64,000 nt of DNA. Origin: Anaerolineales bacterium UBA6055 (GTDB lineage Bacteria; Chloroflexota; Anaerolineae; Aggregatilineales; Phototrophicaceae). The DNA lies in contig DIYL01000037.1 of assembly GCA_002428985.1 (NCBI GenBank), positions 62,001 to 126,000 of the forward strand, given 5' to 3'. Numbering within the stretch: the stretch's first letter is position 1; every line of letters starts with the position of its first letter. Of the stretch, positions 1 to 9,223 are shown piece by piece. The position numbers and the translations under genes were made by a program. The notes below the pieces were generated by a model. That model had not been told where the DNA came from and searched no databases. It worked only from the letters and a program-made list of their open reading frames with translations.

Positions 1-465
1 AAATCGCTTGGGGATAATTCAGTTGCACCACCACAACTATTAATTACCATTGAAGAAGCACATAAATTCCTTGAACCACAAGTTGCTAGCCAAACGACGT
101 TCGGCATTATTGCTCGTGAGATGCGCAAGTATAATGTGACACTATTAGTTGTTGACCAGCGTCCTAGTGCTATTGATGAAGAAGTTATGTCTCAGATTGG
201 GACGCGCGTCACAGCTTTACTCGATAATGAACGCGACATCAATGCAGTACTTAACGGAATTAGTGGCGCGGGTGGGCTACGTGAAGTCCTCGCTCGTTTA
301 GAAACCAAACAACAAGCAATCATTATGGGACATGCGGTGCCGATGCCTGTTGTCATCAAGCCGCGGACATATGATGAAAATTTCTATCAAGCTGTGATGG
401 GGGAGCCCATCAACCTAAAAACCGCCAAAAAATCATTGGGCAGTGGTGGTAAGCGGAGATTATAA
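1..465 (+). CDS. HerA/DUF87-family ATPase, C-terminal part (5' end outside window)
   Basis: The frame is open from base 1 and ends at a TAA at 463-465, so only the last 154 codons are present. Near the start is a Walker B-like stretch, LLITIEEAH, and about 30 codons later VVDQRPS, both typical of HerA-type DNA translocase ATPases of the FtsK/HerA P-loop class. The Walker A region lies upstream of the window. HerA works as a hexameric pump with the nuclease NurA in DNA end processing; a NurA-domain gene is present at 42844-44124, far from this one. The family call is good, the exact partner and role are inferred. Confidence 0.75.
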   Translation, partial: KSLGDNSVAPPQLLITIEEAHKFLEPQVASQTTFGIIAREMRKYNVTLLVVDQRPSAIDEEVMSQIGTRVTALLDNERDINAVLNGISGAGGLREVLARLETKQQAIIMGHAVPMPVVIKPRTYDENFYQAVMGEPINLKTAKKSLGSGGKRRL

Positions 466-575
466 AACATTAAGGAGTTGTCTGAGGGTAATGTTTCGTC
501 AATATCTTAACAATTATATCGGAATATTTCGATATAATTTGATAATATAGATAGATTGAAAGAGACTCAAACCAC

Positions 576-962
576 ATGACTCAGACAATTACAGAACAAG
601 CTATACATTTAATTGACACGATTGGCTTATTATTAGACGAAGCCCAAGATTTGGACGAAAGTTATCTATCCAAGTTGGAAAAAATGGAAGATAAGATGAC
701 TTTTTTCATCACGGAATTCTACAAGCATTCCGCCTTATCTATATCTGATTATGCCAGTTATCTAAATCATGATGCACTTTCGCAGCTCACATTCATTTTA
801 GGGTATGCCGAGCTGTTTCGGTCTGTGAATGCGCATCTGCTCAATCATACTGCGATTGATCACTTGAACATAATTTGTGATGGAACACGCAATCTATCGG
901 AAATTTTGCGGGAAGAACGTGATAGAATAGTCATGGAGCGTGATCAACTCACAAACCATTAA
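576..962 (+). CDS. Small orphan HisKA-like helical protein
   Basis: A 128-residue predicted helical protein. Residues about 62-82 read like the dimerisation/phosphoacceptor helix of a histidine kinase (NHDALSQLTFILGYAELF), but there is no HATPase domain and no sensor domain. The ATG at 576 has no clear Shine-Dalgarno site. It is followed at once by a HATPase-containing protein (1021-1866), so the two may work as split parts of one signalling unit. Similar short proteins occur at 61075-61431 and 61517-61894. Function unknown; it could be a phosphotransfer or kinase-regulating protein. Confidence 0.55.
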   Translation: MTQTITEQAIHLIDTIGLLLDEAQDLDESYLSKLEKMEDKMTFFITEFYKHSALSISDYASYLNHDALSQLTFILGYAELFRSVNAHLLNHTAIDHLNIICDGTRNLSEILREERDRIVMERDQLTNH

Positions 963-1020
963 AATATCAAGTCTATATTTCCTGTTATTATGGCATAATA
1001 GATATACACATCGCTTGAAA

Positions 1021-1866
1021 ATGGTTAAAACTATGGCAGACACATCCTATAACAAAATTTTGGACCCCGTCAGTGATATTATCACCTCAATGGAATCTAT
1101 TATCTCGGGTGCATTTGGCAATACAACTGGTGACCAGAGGGAATCATATAAGCGCATTCATGCGAATTGCTGGGGGTTGCATACTCTGGTGATGGATGTG
1201 ATTACATCGTTAGGCATTGAAGATGTCGCGACAAGACCAGAAGTTTATGACCGCTTCCAAGGTTTGATGCGTCCGATTTATTCAAATATGGAAGACCTCA
1301 CTCGAGGGTATGACGGTGATATTTCAGAAGAGCAAGAGCTGATAATGGAATTTGTTGAATCAGCCGTCAATTCCATCGAACACATGATGAATAATCTTTG
1401 GCATTATTCGCTCCTCAAACACGATAAAATTGACTACAACATCTCAACCATTGATATTAGCGTTCTGACAAAAAAGATACAGTCTGTCTTGAAAGATCAT
1501 GAGATTCCAGATCTCATTTTCCCTATTCATGTGCTGGGTGATAAAACCTATCTCCCGTATGCATTTGGTGAAATTGCATATAACATCAAACATCACGCAT
1601 ACGTTGATAACGTAAGCTTTGAAGCACAAATCTATGCTAATCGTGTTGATCTCACAGTTTATGACGACGGATACGGATTCAACTGCGACAATATGAATAA
1701 ACCTTTCCAACCGTTCTGGCAGTCTGATGCAAGCAATGATGGGTTTGGTTTAGGATTATATCTCGCCAAAATGTTCATTGAGAAGAGTCGAGGCACAATT
1801 TCGATCAGTAGTGAGCAACAAAAAGGAACTTTGGTCAAAGTCTCGTTACCACTCGCTCAATCGTAA
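1021..1866 (+). CDS. Histidine kinase-like ATPase protein without recognisable sensor domain
   Basis: The C-terminal third carries a HATPase_c fold: N box EIAYNIKHHA, G1 box VYDDGYGF and G2 box GFGLGLYLAK. The N-terminal part is helical and resembles dimerisation helices, but I see no clear H-box histidine. The frame stays open upstream to a GTG at 940 inside the previous gene; I chose the ATG at 1021 (281 residues) because nothing upstream looks conserved, and ATG 1033 is equally possible. No good ribosome binding site is visible for any of them. Probably a soluble kinase or ATP-binding partner of the preceding HisKA-like protein; phosphorylation chemistry is uncertain. Confidence 0.6.
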   Translation: MVKTMADTSYNKILDPVSDIITSMESIISGAFGNTTGDQRESYKRIHANCWGLHTLVMDVITSLGIEDVATRPEVYDRFQGLMRPIYSNMEDLTRGYDGDISEEQELIMEFVESAVNSIEHMMNNLWHYSLLKHDKIDYNISTIDISVLTKKIQSVLKDHEIPDLIFPIHVLGDKTYLPYAFGEIAYNIKHHAYVDNVSFEAQIYANRVDLTVYDDGYGFNCDNMNKPFQPFWQSDASNDGFGLGLYLAKMFIEKSRGTISISSEQQKGTLVKVSLPLAQS

Positions 1867-1963
1867 AACATATAATATGACGTACAATTAGATGACAATT
1901 ATCTAGTGAAATTCAGTTTGGTTTTTGCTATCCTCATACCATACCCGAAAGAGGATATAGACT

Positions 1964-2536
1964 ATGAACCGATTATTTGATTTTTCTCATTTCCCTCTCC
2001 TCGAAACTGATCGTCTAAAACTCCGTGAAATGACACCTGATGATGTAACATCTTTACTCAAACATCTTGGTAACCCTGAAGTTGTTCGTTATATCGATAC
2101 ACAACCGATCAAAACCAAACAACAAGCCGATGAGTGGTTAAAGTGGATGGGTAGTTTTTTTGCTGCTAAAGATGGGTTACGGTGGGGCATTACATTGAAA
2201 CAAGACGGCGTCTTTATAGGTTCGGCGGGTATTCATGGCTGGAATCGTGAGGCACGCTTTGCAGAAATTGGCTATGACTTAGCACAACCCTATTGGGGAT
2301 ATGGTTATGCGACCGAAGTTGCCCGACAACTGACGGACTTTGGTTTTGACCGTATGATGTTGAACCGGATTGAAGCCGATGTTGTTTCTGGTAACGAAGC
2401 ATCTATGCGTGTTCTCGAAAAAATTGGGTTTAAGCATGAGGGTGTGTTACGCGAACGGGTATACAAAGGTGGTCAATACTATGACTCACATCTTTTTGCG
2501 CTACTACGCAAAGATTACCAACCGAATAATTCTTGA
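1964..2536 (+). CDS. GNAT N-acetyltransferase, RimJ/RimL type
   Basis: 190 residues with the RimJ/RimL pattern: RLKLREMTPDDV near the N-terminus, an acetyl-CoA loop around AQPYWGYGYATEVAR, and the C-terminal NRIEADVVSGNEASMRVLEKIGF. This family transfers acetyl from acetyl-CoA to protein N-termini or small amines. A good ribosome binding site (AGAGGA) sits nine bases before the ATG at 1964. It stands alone between a kinase-like gene and a dehydrogenase. Substrate cannot be told from sequence. Confidence 0.85.
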   Translation: MNRLFDFSHFPLLETDRLKLREMTPDDVTSLLKHLGNPEVVRYIDTQPIKTKQQADEWLKWMGSFFAAKDGLRWGITLKQDGVFIGSAGIHGWNREARFAEIGYDLAQPYWGYGYATEVARQLTDFGFDRMMLNRIEADVVSGNEASMRVLEKIGFKHEGVLRERVYKGGQYYDSHLFALLRKDYQPNNS

Positions 2537-2708
2537 TTGAGTTTGGTAGTCTTTTCAAAGTCATTGTGTTACAAAACATCGGTGAGCAAAAAGCATGAGT
2601 AAACACAAGCTATAACCGACACGCCTATAATCGAATTCATCCTCTGTTCTCATATTCCTGCAAGTTGCGCTATAATTCGGTTGGGATTAGTCAACCGGAG
2701 AAAATTTG

Positions 2709-3683
2709 ATGTCACGAGCCAAAGTTTTTGTCACACGCCAATTACCACAGGATATACTTGACCGCCTAGCTCAACATTGCGAGATAGATGTCTGGGATGA
2801 TTTTCTACCACCACCTCCTGATGTCATCCAACAAAAAATCGGCGATTTAGATGGTATTTTATGCTTGTTGACAGATCAAATTGATAGCACTGTCATAGAT
2901 AATGCCCCCAAGTTACGGGTAATCAGCAATATGGCAGTCGGATACGACAACATTGATGTGACCTATGCCACTGAAAAAGGCATTCCTGTTGGCAATACTC
3001 CCGGCGTATTAACAGAAACGAGTGCCGATTTTGCGTTTGCACTATTGATGTCGGTCGCCCGCCGGATACCTGAGGCACAACAATATGTACGGGATGACCA
3101 GTGGAAGACATGGCATCCAACTGTTTTGTCTGGTCAAGATATTTATGGCGCCACGCTTGGGGTTGTAGGGTTTGGACGGATTGGTCAAGCTGTTGCCCGA
3201 CGTGCCCGTGGCTTTAATATGAATATTCTTGTTAATACGCGCTCCGATAATGATATCATTGATGAACTTGGTGCAGAACGTGTCGAATTAGATGAATTAC
3301 TGCAACGTAGTGATTATGTCAGCTTGCATGTGCCACTGACTGATGCAACCCACCACCTCATTAGTCATAACGAACTCAAATTGATGAAGTCAACCGCTAT
3401 CCTTATCAATACTGCACGTGGTGGTGTAGTTGATTCACAAGCACTTTATGATGCACTAACGACTAACGAAATATTAGCAGCAGGGTTAGATGTAACTGAT
3501 CCTGAACCAATATCAATAGACGATCCATTATTGACCTTGAATAACTGTGTTGTTGTACCGCATATCGCTAGTGCGAGTGTTGCAACCCGTCGCAAAATGG
3601 CTGAGATGGCAGTTGATAATATTATTGCGGGTCTGATGGGTGGTACATTGCCTACATGTGTTAATCCACGGGTTTATAAATAG
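2709..3683 (+). CDS. D-isomer-specific 2-hydroxyacid dehydrogenase (glyoxylate/hydroxypyruvate reductase-like)
   Basis: 324 residues, the normal length for this NAD(P)H-dependent family. Visible motifs are the Rossmann loop VVGFGRIGQAVARRA, the catalytic Arg in NTARGG, Glu in DVTDPEP, and the acid-base His in PHIASAS. The reaction is reduction of glyoxylate or another 2-keto acid to the D-hydroxy acid. The ATG at 2709 follows CCGGAG with good spacing; a TTG three bases upstream is less likely. The next gene starts 22 bases downstream on the same strand, so the two may share a transcript. Confidence 0.9.
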   Translation: MSRAKVFVTRQLPQDILDRLAQHCEIDVWDDFLPPPPDVIQQKIGDLDGILCLLTDQIDSTVIDNAPKLRVISNMAVGYDNIDVTYATEKGIPVGNTPGVLTETSADFAFALLMSVARRIPEAQQYVRDDQWKTWHPTVLSGQDIYGATLGVVGFGRIGQAVARRARGFNMNILVNTRSDNDIIDELGAERVELDELLQRSDYVSLHVPLTDATHHLISHNELKLMKSTAILINTARGGVVDSQALYDALTTNEILAAGLDVTDPEPISIDDPLLTLNNCVVVPHIASASVATRRKMAEMAVDNIIAGLMGGTLPTCVNPRVYK

Positions 3684-3705
3684 AATTAAAGGTAAATTGC
3701 TCACT

Positions 3706-5301
3706 ATGAAACCACATCGTATCCTTATTCTCTTTGCGTTGTCTATTATGCTGTTGTGGTTTTCGCTAGAGAGTTATGCGCAATCATCAGATTGTGGTGT
3801 AGCTGATACTATTAACTACCCGATCGACACAAATTTTTTCACACTATCCCAAGATTTTGCTATTGCTAGTCCACGTCATCAGGGACGTTATCATACAGGT
3901 GAAGATTGGTATGGGGGACGGAATCAGACTTATGGACAGCCTGTAAGAGCCTCCGCGCGCGGTCGGGTGACATATGCTTATACGCTCGGGTGGGGTCGTG
4001 ATGGTGGTGTTGTGATTATTGAACATGAATTCCCTGATGGCACGCTTGCGTATACTCAATATGGACATATTACAGAAACAGATACGTACCCCTTCCCATC
4101 TCGATTCGAATGTGTTGAGCCCGGTCAAGTGATTGGGATTATTGCAGACGCACGCCCTGCACCCCATCTACACTTTGAAGTTCGTGTTGCCAATCCCGAT
4201 GTGCCAGGGCCTGGGTATACTTGGGAAAATCCATATGACATTGGCTTTCGTGATCCAAGTAAATTTGTTGCTAATATGCAAACCCGTTTGCAACGAGGGT
4301 ATGCGTGGCATGTCGTCACATCTGATGGTAATCCGACGACTGATTATAGTCAGATTTCGCCACCACTGATTCTCAATGATAATAGCATTATGTTCTTTGA
4401 GGGCGATGTGATTAAACGTGCAACCCAAGATGGGCGCGTTCTCTGGCGTAAAACACTTGAACGCACTCCGATTAGCATCGTTGGCTATCAAGGATTCCCG
4501 ATTGTCAGTTATGCCGATGGCACCATGCAAACGATCAATTCGGAAGGCGATATTGGTGAAGCGTGGAATCTGGATGTATCACTTGCTCGCTATCCATTGT
4601 CTATTGGCGATTGGTGGTTGTTCCCGACAACGGATGGCAAAATTGTTGGTTTATCGGCGGATTTGCGAGAGATTGTTTGGGAGATGGATAATATCCCATC
4701 ATTTACACGTTGGCATGTATCCGGTGACTCTGATGATTTTGTTATTGGGCTGATCACACAGGATGATGAAATTCTGACATTCTCACAAACAGGCGAAATT
4801 CTTGATCGCGCGCTACTTCGTGATTCCGGTAGTTTGTCTAGTTTGCCAAATGCTGATGGGATGCTCGTGTATTCACGCGGTGGGCTATGGCAAATTGATC
4901 AGGAGGGGAATTGGTCGCTGTATATGGAGGATGCTCCCAATGGTGGTCATAATAGTGGTGCACTTGCATTAGGTGACAGTCGGCTATTTCTGTTTGATGG
5001 ACGATCCATGCGAGCTTATGGTGCAGATAGTGCTGAAATTTGGTCAGTTGATCTTGGTGTGAATGTATCCGGTCGGGTTGAACTGAGTTGGATAGATGAC
5101 TATATCTTATTAACTAGTGAGGGCGGCAATATTATCACTGTCCGACCAGAAGGCGGAATTTGCAATCGTATACAAGTATTTGGGCAGAATGGTGGGATTT
5201 TATGGCATAATCTTGGCAATGACAATACCTTACGCGTTGCCATTGCCGACCAGATTATTGGATTTAATTGGACAGAATTTTTAGGTGGATGTGCTAGCTA
5301 G
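3706..5301 (+). CDS. Secreted M23-type peptidase domain with C-terminal PQQ-like propeller
   Basis: 531 residues. The N-terminus (positively charged start, hydrophobic stretch to about residue 22, then YAQ) looks like a Sec signal peptide. Residues about 50-160 form a LytM/M23 zinc metallopeptidase domain: HTGEDW supplies the His and Asp ligands, and APHLHFEVR the HxH motif. After residue 190 come repeated strands with Trp/Gly patterns typical of a PQQ-like beta-propeller. It likely acts outside the membrane on cell wall peptides or binds them. ATG 3706 is used because the signal peptide begins there. Its TAG overlaps the convergent mscL stop within the bases CTAG. Confidence 0.82.
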   Translation: MKPHRILILFALSIMLLWFSLESYAQSSDCGVADTINYPIDTNFFTLSQDFAIASPRHQGRYHTGEDWYGGRNQTYGQPVRASARGRVTYAYTLGWGRDGGVVIIEHEFPDGTLAYTQYGHITETDTYPFPSRFECVEPGQVIGIIADARPAPHLHFEVRVANPDVPGPGYTWENPYDIGFRDPSKFVANMQTRLQRGYAWHVVTSDGNPTTDYSQISPPLILNDNSIMFFEGDVIKRATQDGRVLWRKTLERTPISIVGYQGFPIVSYADGTMQTINSEGDIGEAWNLDVSLARYPLSIGDWWLFPTTDGKIVGLSADLREIVWEMDNIPSFTRWHVSGDSDDFVIGLITQDDEILTFSQTGEILDRALLRDSGSLSSLPNADGMLVYSRGGLWQIDQEGNWSLYMEDAPNGGHNSGALALGDSRLFLFDGRSMRAYGADSAEIWSVDLGVNVSGRVELSWIDDYILLTSEGGNIITVRPEGGICNRIQVFGQNGGILWHNLGNDNTLRVAIADQIIGFNWTEFLGGCAS

Positions 5302-5738
5302 CCATTCATCTTTTCTAGATTTTGGTTTAGCTTATCAATCGCTTCTACTAATTTTTCTTCAGCGGTTGGCTCAGCAGGTGTATCATCTGTTTCTTCAGGT
5401 TTGCTTGCCATTTCCTCCAATTGGTTAACTGCACGTACCAACAAGAAGACTGCAAAAGCAATAATCAAGAAGTTGATCGTCGCATTGATGAACAATCCAA
5501 TGTTAATTGTTGCTGCACCTGCTTCTTGGGCAGCCGCTAATGACGCATACTCTGTCTCAGATAAGTTGATATAGATATTGGAAAAATCGACACCCCCTAA
5601 AATTAGACCAATTGGTGGCATAATGATGTCGTTTACAAGTGAGTTGACAATCGTCGTAAATGCGCCACCAATAATAATACCCACTGCTAAATCCATCACA
5701 TTGCCGCGCATGATAAATTTTCTGAATTCTTCAAACAT
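5298..5738 (-). CDS. mscL: Large-conductance mechanosensitive channel MscL
   Basis: 146 residues with the MscL layout: short N-terminal helix (FEEFRKFIMRGNVMDLAVG), first membrane helix with GGAFTTIVNSLV, periplasmic loop about residues 50-75, second membrane helix (FINATINFLIIAFAVFLLV) and a charged C-terminal helix ending in LVEAIDKLNQNL. MscL is a homopentamer that opens under membrane tension and releases solutes during osmotic downshock. GAGGG lies a few bases before the start codon. The gene is convergent with the M23 protein and overlaps its stop by three bases. Confidence 0.95.
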   Translation of the reverse strand: MFEEFRKFIMRGNVMDLAVGIIIGGAFTTIVNSLVNDIIMPPIGLILGGVDFSNIYINLSETEYASLAAAQEAGAATINIGLFINATINFLIIAFAVFLLVRAVNQLEEMASKPEETDDTPAEPTAEEKLVEAIDKLNQNLEKMNG

Positions 5739-5843
5739 AAGACCCTCAATTCTTTTATGTATTATTCGATAACATTATTATAACTAAAAAATTACAATAT
5801 GCCTTTCGAATTTTGAGGATTAGTGTTTGAGAACTATGCGCAA

Positions 5844-6173
5844 CTATAATTTTTGTAGTTTCACGGCTGTCCCGTAGACATATAATTCAGCAACACCCTG
5901 TAACACATTAGATGTCTCGAAACGAATTGCGACCACGGCATCCGCACCACGTGATTCTGCCTCGGCTAACATCCGTTCGATTGCCTGTTCGCGAGCTGAT
6001 GTTAGTAGTTCCGTGTATTCAGCAATCTCACCACCAAATAATGTCTTGATACCTGCCGTGAAATCACGCCCGATGTTACGTGCGCGTACTGTGTTTCCAC
6101 GCACTAGACCTAATGTATGTGTAATCTCGAAGCCAGATACGCTGTCCTGTGATGTCATCAAAATTTGCCCCAT
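5844..6173 (-). CDS. YbjQ/UPF0145-family protein
   Basis: 109 residues, matching the YbjQ family (also described as a heavy-metal-binding domain, DUF74): early GFEITHTLGLVRGNTVRARNIG, then GADAVVAIRFET and a YGTAV end. Members form pentamers or decamers with unknown biochemical role. The start is well supported by GAGGAG seven bases upstream. It is transcribed away from the MarR-type gene at 6492, with a 318-base divergent gap between them. Confidence 0.88.
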   Translation of the reverse strand: MGQILMTSQDSVSGFEITHTLGLVRGNTVRARNIGRDFTAGIKTLFGGEIAEYTELLTSAREQAIERMLAEAESRGADAVVAIRFETSNVLQGVAELYVYGTAVKLQKL

Positions 6174-6491
6174 GGTTAGCTCCTCATGCTATTATGTATG
6201 TTGAATATCATTTCACAGACTGATGGATTAGTCTATATTTTTCGTTTCCTATCACGTAATTACTCGATATGATTCTTAAACCTGATCGTTGTTTAATTTA
6301 CCGTTTTCAGGTGTTCGTTCGTCGCCTAAAATGTGTTGATATTAGCTTGGTTTGCAAAACATATAGGATAGAGACATAATCCGAGCAATTCATAGAAAAT
6401 TGATATATAGGCTGTGTACTAGGCGACTCAGTAAAACTGTGAGCAGGTGTGGGTATGATTTGCCTGTATAAACTAGAGGTATGGTGAAATC
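6174..6491. other. Divergent intergenic region (318 bases), no gene seen
   Basis: This gap separates the start of the YbjQ gene (minus strand) from the start of the MarR-type regulator (plus strand), so both promoters must lie here. A TATAAA at 6467-6472 could be a -10 element for the regulator but I find no convincing -35 partner at 16-18 bases. No inverted repeat clear enough to call a MarR operator, no tRNA and no open reading frame of note. Confidence 0.5.
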
Positions 6492-6962
6492 TTGAGCGAT
6501 AATCTTGACCACGATGTAGCTGAATTATGGTCGTTACTGTTTGATATTGTGACTGATGGCGAAAAACGACTCGCTGCACATTTAGAGGCACATCAGATTA
6601 CACCCCCTCAGTTTTATGTGTTGAAGACCTTATCAGAAAATGGTGGTGCGTGTCGCATCGGTGATATTGCCCGCGATCATCATTTGACAAATGCAACGAT
6701 GACTGGCTTGGTCAAACGGTTGGAGGCAATGGATCCTCCCTTGGTACAACGCAAACGTAGTGCAACTGATGGGCGCTCTGTTGATGTTTCATTAACACCC
6801 GACGGGGCAAGACGTTTTGTTGCTATTCAACGAGGACTGATCGAACAATTACAGGCTGTATTCGGGTTATTACCCGATGAGGAACGCCGTGATATTATCG
6901 GAAAAGTTCGCCTGTACTTCACGATCTTCTCACAGCAATTCCCCATAGATGATCTAAGTTAA
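6492..6962 (+). CDS. MarR-family transcriptional regulator
   Basis: 156 residues with the MarR winged-helix core: TPPQFYVLKTLSENGG, the recognition region NATMTGLVKRLEAM, and the wing motif KRSATDGRSVDVSLTPDG. MarR proteins are dimeric repressors that release DNA on binding small phenolic or other ligands. The start appears to be TTG at 6492 (MSDNLDHD...), with GAGGT about eleven bases upstream; no in-frame ATG fits better. It is convergent with the S9 peptidase and followed by a hairpin at 6976-6998. Confidence 0.88.
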   Translation: MSDNLDHDVAELWSLLFDIVTDGEKRLAAHLEAHQITPPQFYVLKTLSENGGACRIGDIARDHHLTNATMTGLVKRLEAMDPPLVQRKRSATDGRSVDVSLTPDGARRFVAIQRGLIEQLQAVFGLLPDEERRDIIGKVRLYFTIFSQQFPIDDLS

Positions 6963-6975
6963 CCTTCTATTGTTA

Positions 6976-6998
6976 TTTGCTCTCGGATATAGAGCAAA
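6976..6998. terminator. Hairpin between convergent genes, likely bidirectional terminator
   Basis: Perfect 8-base inverted repeat TTTGCTCT / AGAGCAAA around a 7-base loop, located between the stop codons of the MarR gene and the S9 peptidase. There is no long T-run on either side, so termination efficiency is uncertain. Confidence 0.55.
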
Positions 6999-7005
6999 GC
7001 TGATG

Positions 7006-9030
7006 TTAAGCATCAATATACTTATCGAACCAGTTGACCATTTCTGTTAAACGACTGATGCGATGATTTGGCTCGCCACTACGCGATAGCTCATGCCCTT
7101 CGCGGGGATAACGCAACATGTGAATTGGCGTGTTGGTTGCGCGACGAACCCACGCAAATAATTGTTCGGCTTGCTCAATGGGTACACGGAAGTCATTTTC
7201 TGCGTGAATGAGCAGTATAGGTGTTTTGATATTTGCTGCATATTTTAGGGGTGAGTTATCCCAAAATGCGTCATGATTTTCCCATGGTTCGGCATCAAAT
7301 TCATTTGACATGAGAACTGGTACATCGGATGTACCGTAGAAACTGTTGATATTATAGACACCACGCTGTGAAACAGCCGATTTAAAGCGGTCTGTGTGTG
7401 AGACAATCCACGCTGTCATATATCCACCATATGACCCGCCTGTAATCGCCATACGATCAGGGTCAGCAATGCCAAGTTCAAGGAATGCATCGACACCTGC
7501 CATGATGTCATCCATAGCGACCGGACCCCAAGCTGCGTGTAACTTCCGCATAAAGTCTTTGCCATAACCACCACTACCATGTGGATTGCAATAAAAGACA
7601 GCATAACCACTGGCTGCATGGAATTGCCATTCGTGCCACATTGTTTTGGTGGAATAACTCCAAGTTGCGTGGGGCCCCCCATGAATATTCAGTGCGAGTG
7701 GATAAGTTTTCCCATCTTCATAACCGACTGGTTTGAGATACCATCCTTGTACATCGCCATGCGGGGATTCAAAACGTAGCTCATGTACATCTTGAACGAT
7801 AACTTCATCAAGCCATTTGTGGTTGAATTTTGTCGCTTCGCTGAAATCCTCCCCATTTAGTGTATACAATTCCTGTGGGTTCTGCGGAGTTGAAACACTC
7901 ATTACCAGCGCACCGTCGACATTAATTGAAAGTTGTTCAATATCATAAAGCCCACTATGCAGCTGTTCTGATGTATCGGTCTCTGGGTCGTAAATGTAGG
8001 GGTTTGCTGTTCCTTCGCTACCGAGGACAAATGCTAATTTGCTATCAGGTGACCAACTCCAATGAAAAGCCTCACGATCATATTTGTCTGTAATCACGCG
8101 AATATCAGTCGCATCTGTTGACATAACAACCAAGCTTGATGGAATGTCAGTTACGCTTGGAACGCGGCTTAGATAGACCAACCATTTACCATCGGGTGAT
8201 GGTGATGGCAGATAGAGGTTGTGATCATCTTCAATGATCCGTGTTTCTTCGCCGGAGTCTACGTTGATCGCATAGAGGCTGTTTGCACGCCATGGTTCGT
8301 CAGCTTCTGGTGTATAGGTACGTGATGTATAGAGGGTTGTACCATCTGCCGACCAATGCGCTGGATCATAATCGGCATTTACATCGGTCAAACGGCGGGC
8401 TTTAGCTTCATCACCTTCTAGGGTTTCGTCAACTGGAATAACATAAATCTGATTATATCGTTCGTCTACATACGAGACGCCCCGACGATAGGGGACACGC
8501 CACATCGGGCGCGGGTCCCAGTAATTCTTCTCATCTTCCTCTTTACGTTCTTTACGATGTTTGCCTTCTAGTGGATCTGATGGGGCTGAGTCTTCCGCAT
8601 CTTTTGTATCTTCTTGTTCACTTTCACTATCGCGCATTGGGGCGAGGTAAGCAAGCGTTTTACCATCGGGTGACCATGAGGGGCTATGTGCGCCATTAAG
8701 TGCCGATGTAACGTTACGGGCTTCACCACCGAAACCACTCGTTGGTAGGATATGAATTTGGGGTTTATCACCACGCTTAGAGACAAACGCGAGTTGTGTG
8801 CCATCAGGCGACCAACGCGGTTGACTATCTTTATTGCCTCGTGTGAGTTGTGTGGATGTACCTGTGCTTAAACTATACACCCAGATCGTGCGTTTGTATC
8901 CTTTTTCTGTGGGATCAGGTGTTACTTTGACAAAGGCAACTAATGTGCCATCAGGACTAAATTGAGGGTCTTGCACATAAATAATCCGATTGAGGTCTTC
9001 TGCCGTTATCGGACGTTTCGCATCAGTCAT
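7006..9030 (-). CDS. S9-family prolyl oligopeptidase / acylaminoacyl-peptidase-like serine peptidase
   Basis: 674 residues. Residues about 1-420 are a WD40-like/TolB-like propeller with repeated SPDG motifs; the C-terminal third is an alpha/beta hydrolase of clan SC. The catalytic triad is visible as Ser in GGSYGGYMTAW (about residue 532), Asp in ENDFRVP and His in EGHELS. Such enzymes cleave short peptides or acylated N-terminal residues, usually in the cytoplasm; I see no signal peptide. A charged Glu/Lys/Asp-rich insert lies at about residues 130-165 in the propeller. The start codon has AAGGAT upstream. Confidence 0.92.
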   Translation of the reverse strand: MTDAKRPITAEDLNRIIYVQDPQFSPDGTLVAFVKVTPDPTEKGYKRTIWVYSLSTGTSTQLTRGNKDSQPRWSPDGTQLAFVSKRGDKPQIHILPTSGFGGEARNVTSALNGAHSPSWSPDGKTLAYLAPMRDSESEQEDTKDAEDSAPSDPLEGKHRKERKEEDEKNYWDPRPMWRVPYRRGVSYVDERYNQIYVIPVDETLEGDEAKARRLTDVNADYDPAHWSADGTTLYTSRTYTPEADEPWRANSLYAINVDSGEETRIIEDDHNLYLPSPSPDGKWLVYLSRVPSVTDIPSSLVVMSTDATDIRVITDKYDREAFHWSWSPDSKLAFVLGSEGTANPYIYDPETDTSEQLHSGLYDIEQLSINVDGALVMSVSTPQNPQELYTLNGEDFSEATKFNHKWLDEVIVQDVHELRFESPHGDVQGWYLKPVGYEDGKTYPLALNIHGGPHATWSYSTKTMWHEWQFHAASGYAVFYCNPHGSGGYGKDFMRKLHAAWGPVAMDDIMAGVDAFLELGIADPDRMAITGGSYGGYMTAWIVSHTDRFKSAVSQRGVYNINSFYGTSDVPVLMSNEFDAEPWENHDAFWDNSPLKYAANIKTPILLIHAENDFRVPIEQAEQLFAWVRRATNTPIHMLRYPREGHELSRSGEPNHRISRLTEMVNWFDKYIDA

Positions 9031-9223
9031 AATTTATCCTTTTTTGGATGTTAAAATTTTTTTAATTATACCGATGACTACATGAGCTTGGCTAGAAAAT
9101 ATTTCGCGTTATTTTCGTTCGCATGTACAATAGTTGTAAATATCGAGTAAAATCATCTAAACACGATGTTTTTTCGTTATAATGTGTAACAGAGACTGAC
9201 ACTTACAAATTAGGACTATTATC

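Noticed and set aside
940..1020. Longer start (GTG 940) for the HATPase protein
   Set aside because: It would overlap the previous gene by 23 bases, has no ribosome binding site and adds no recognisable sequence.
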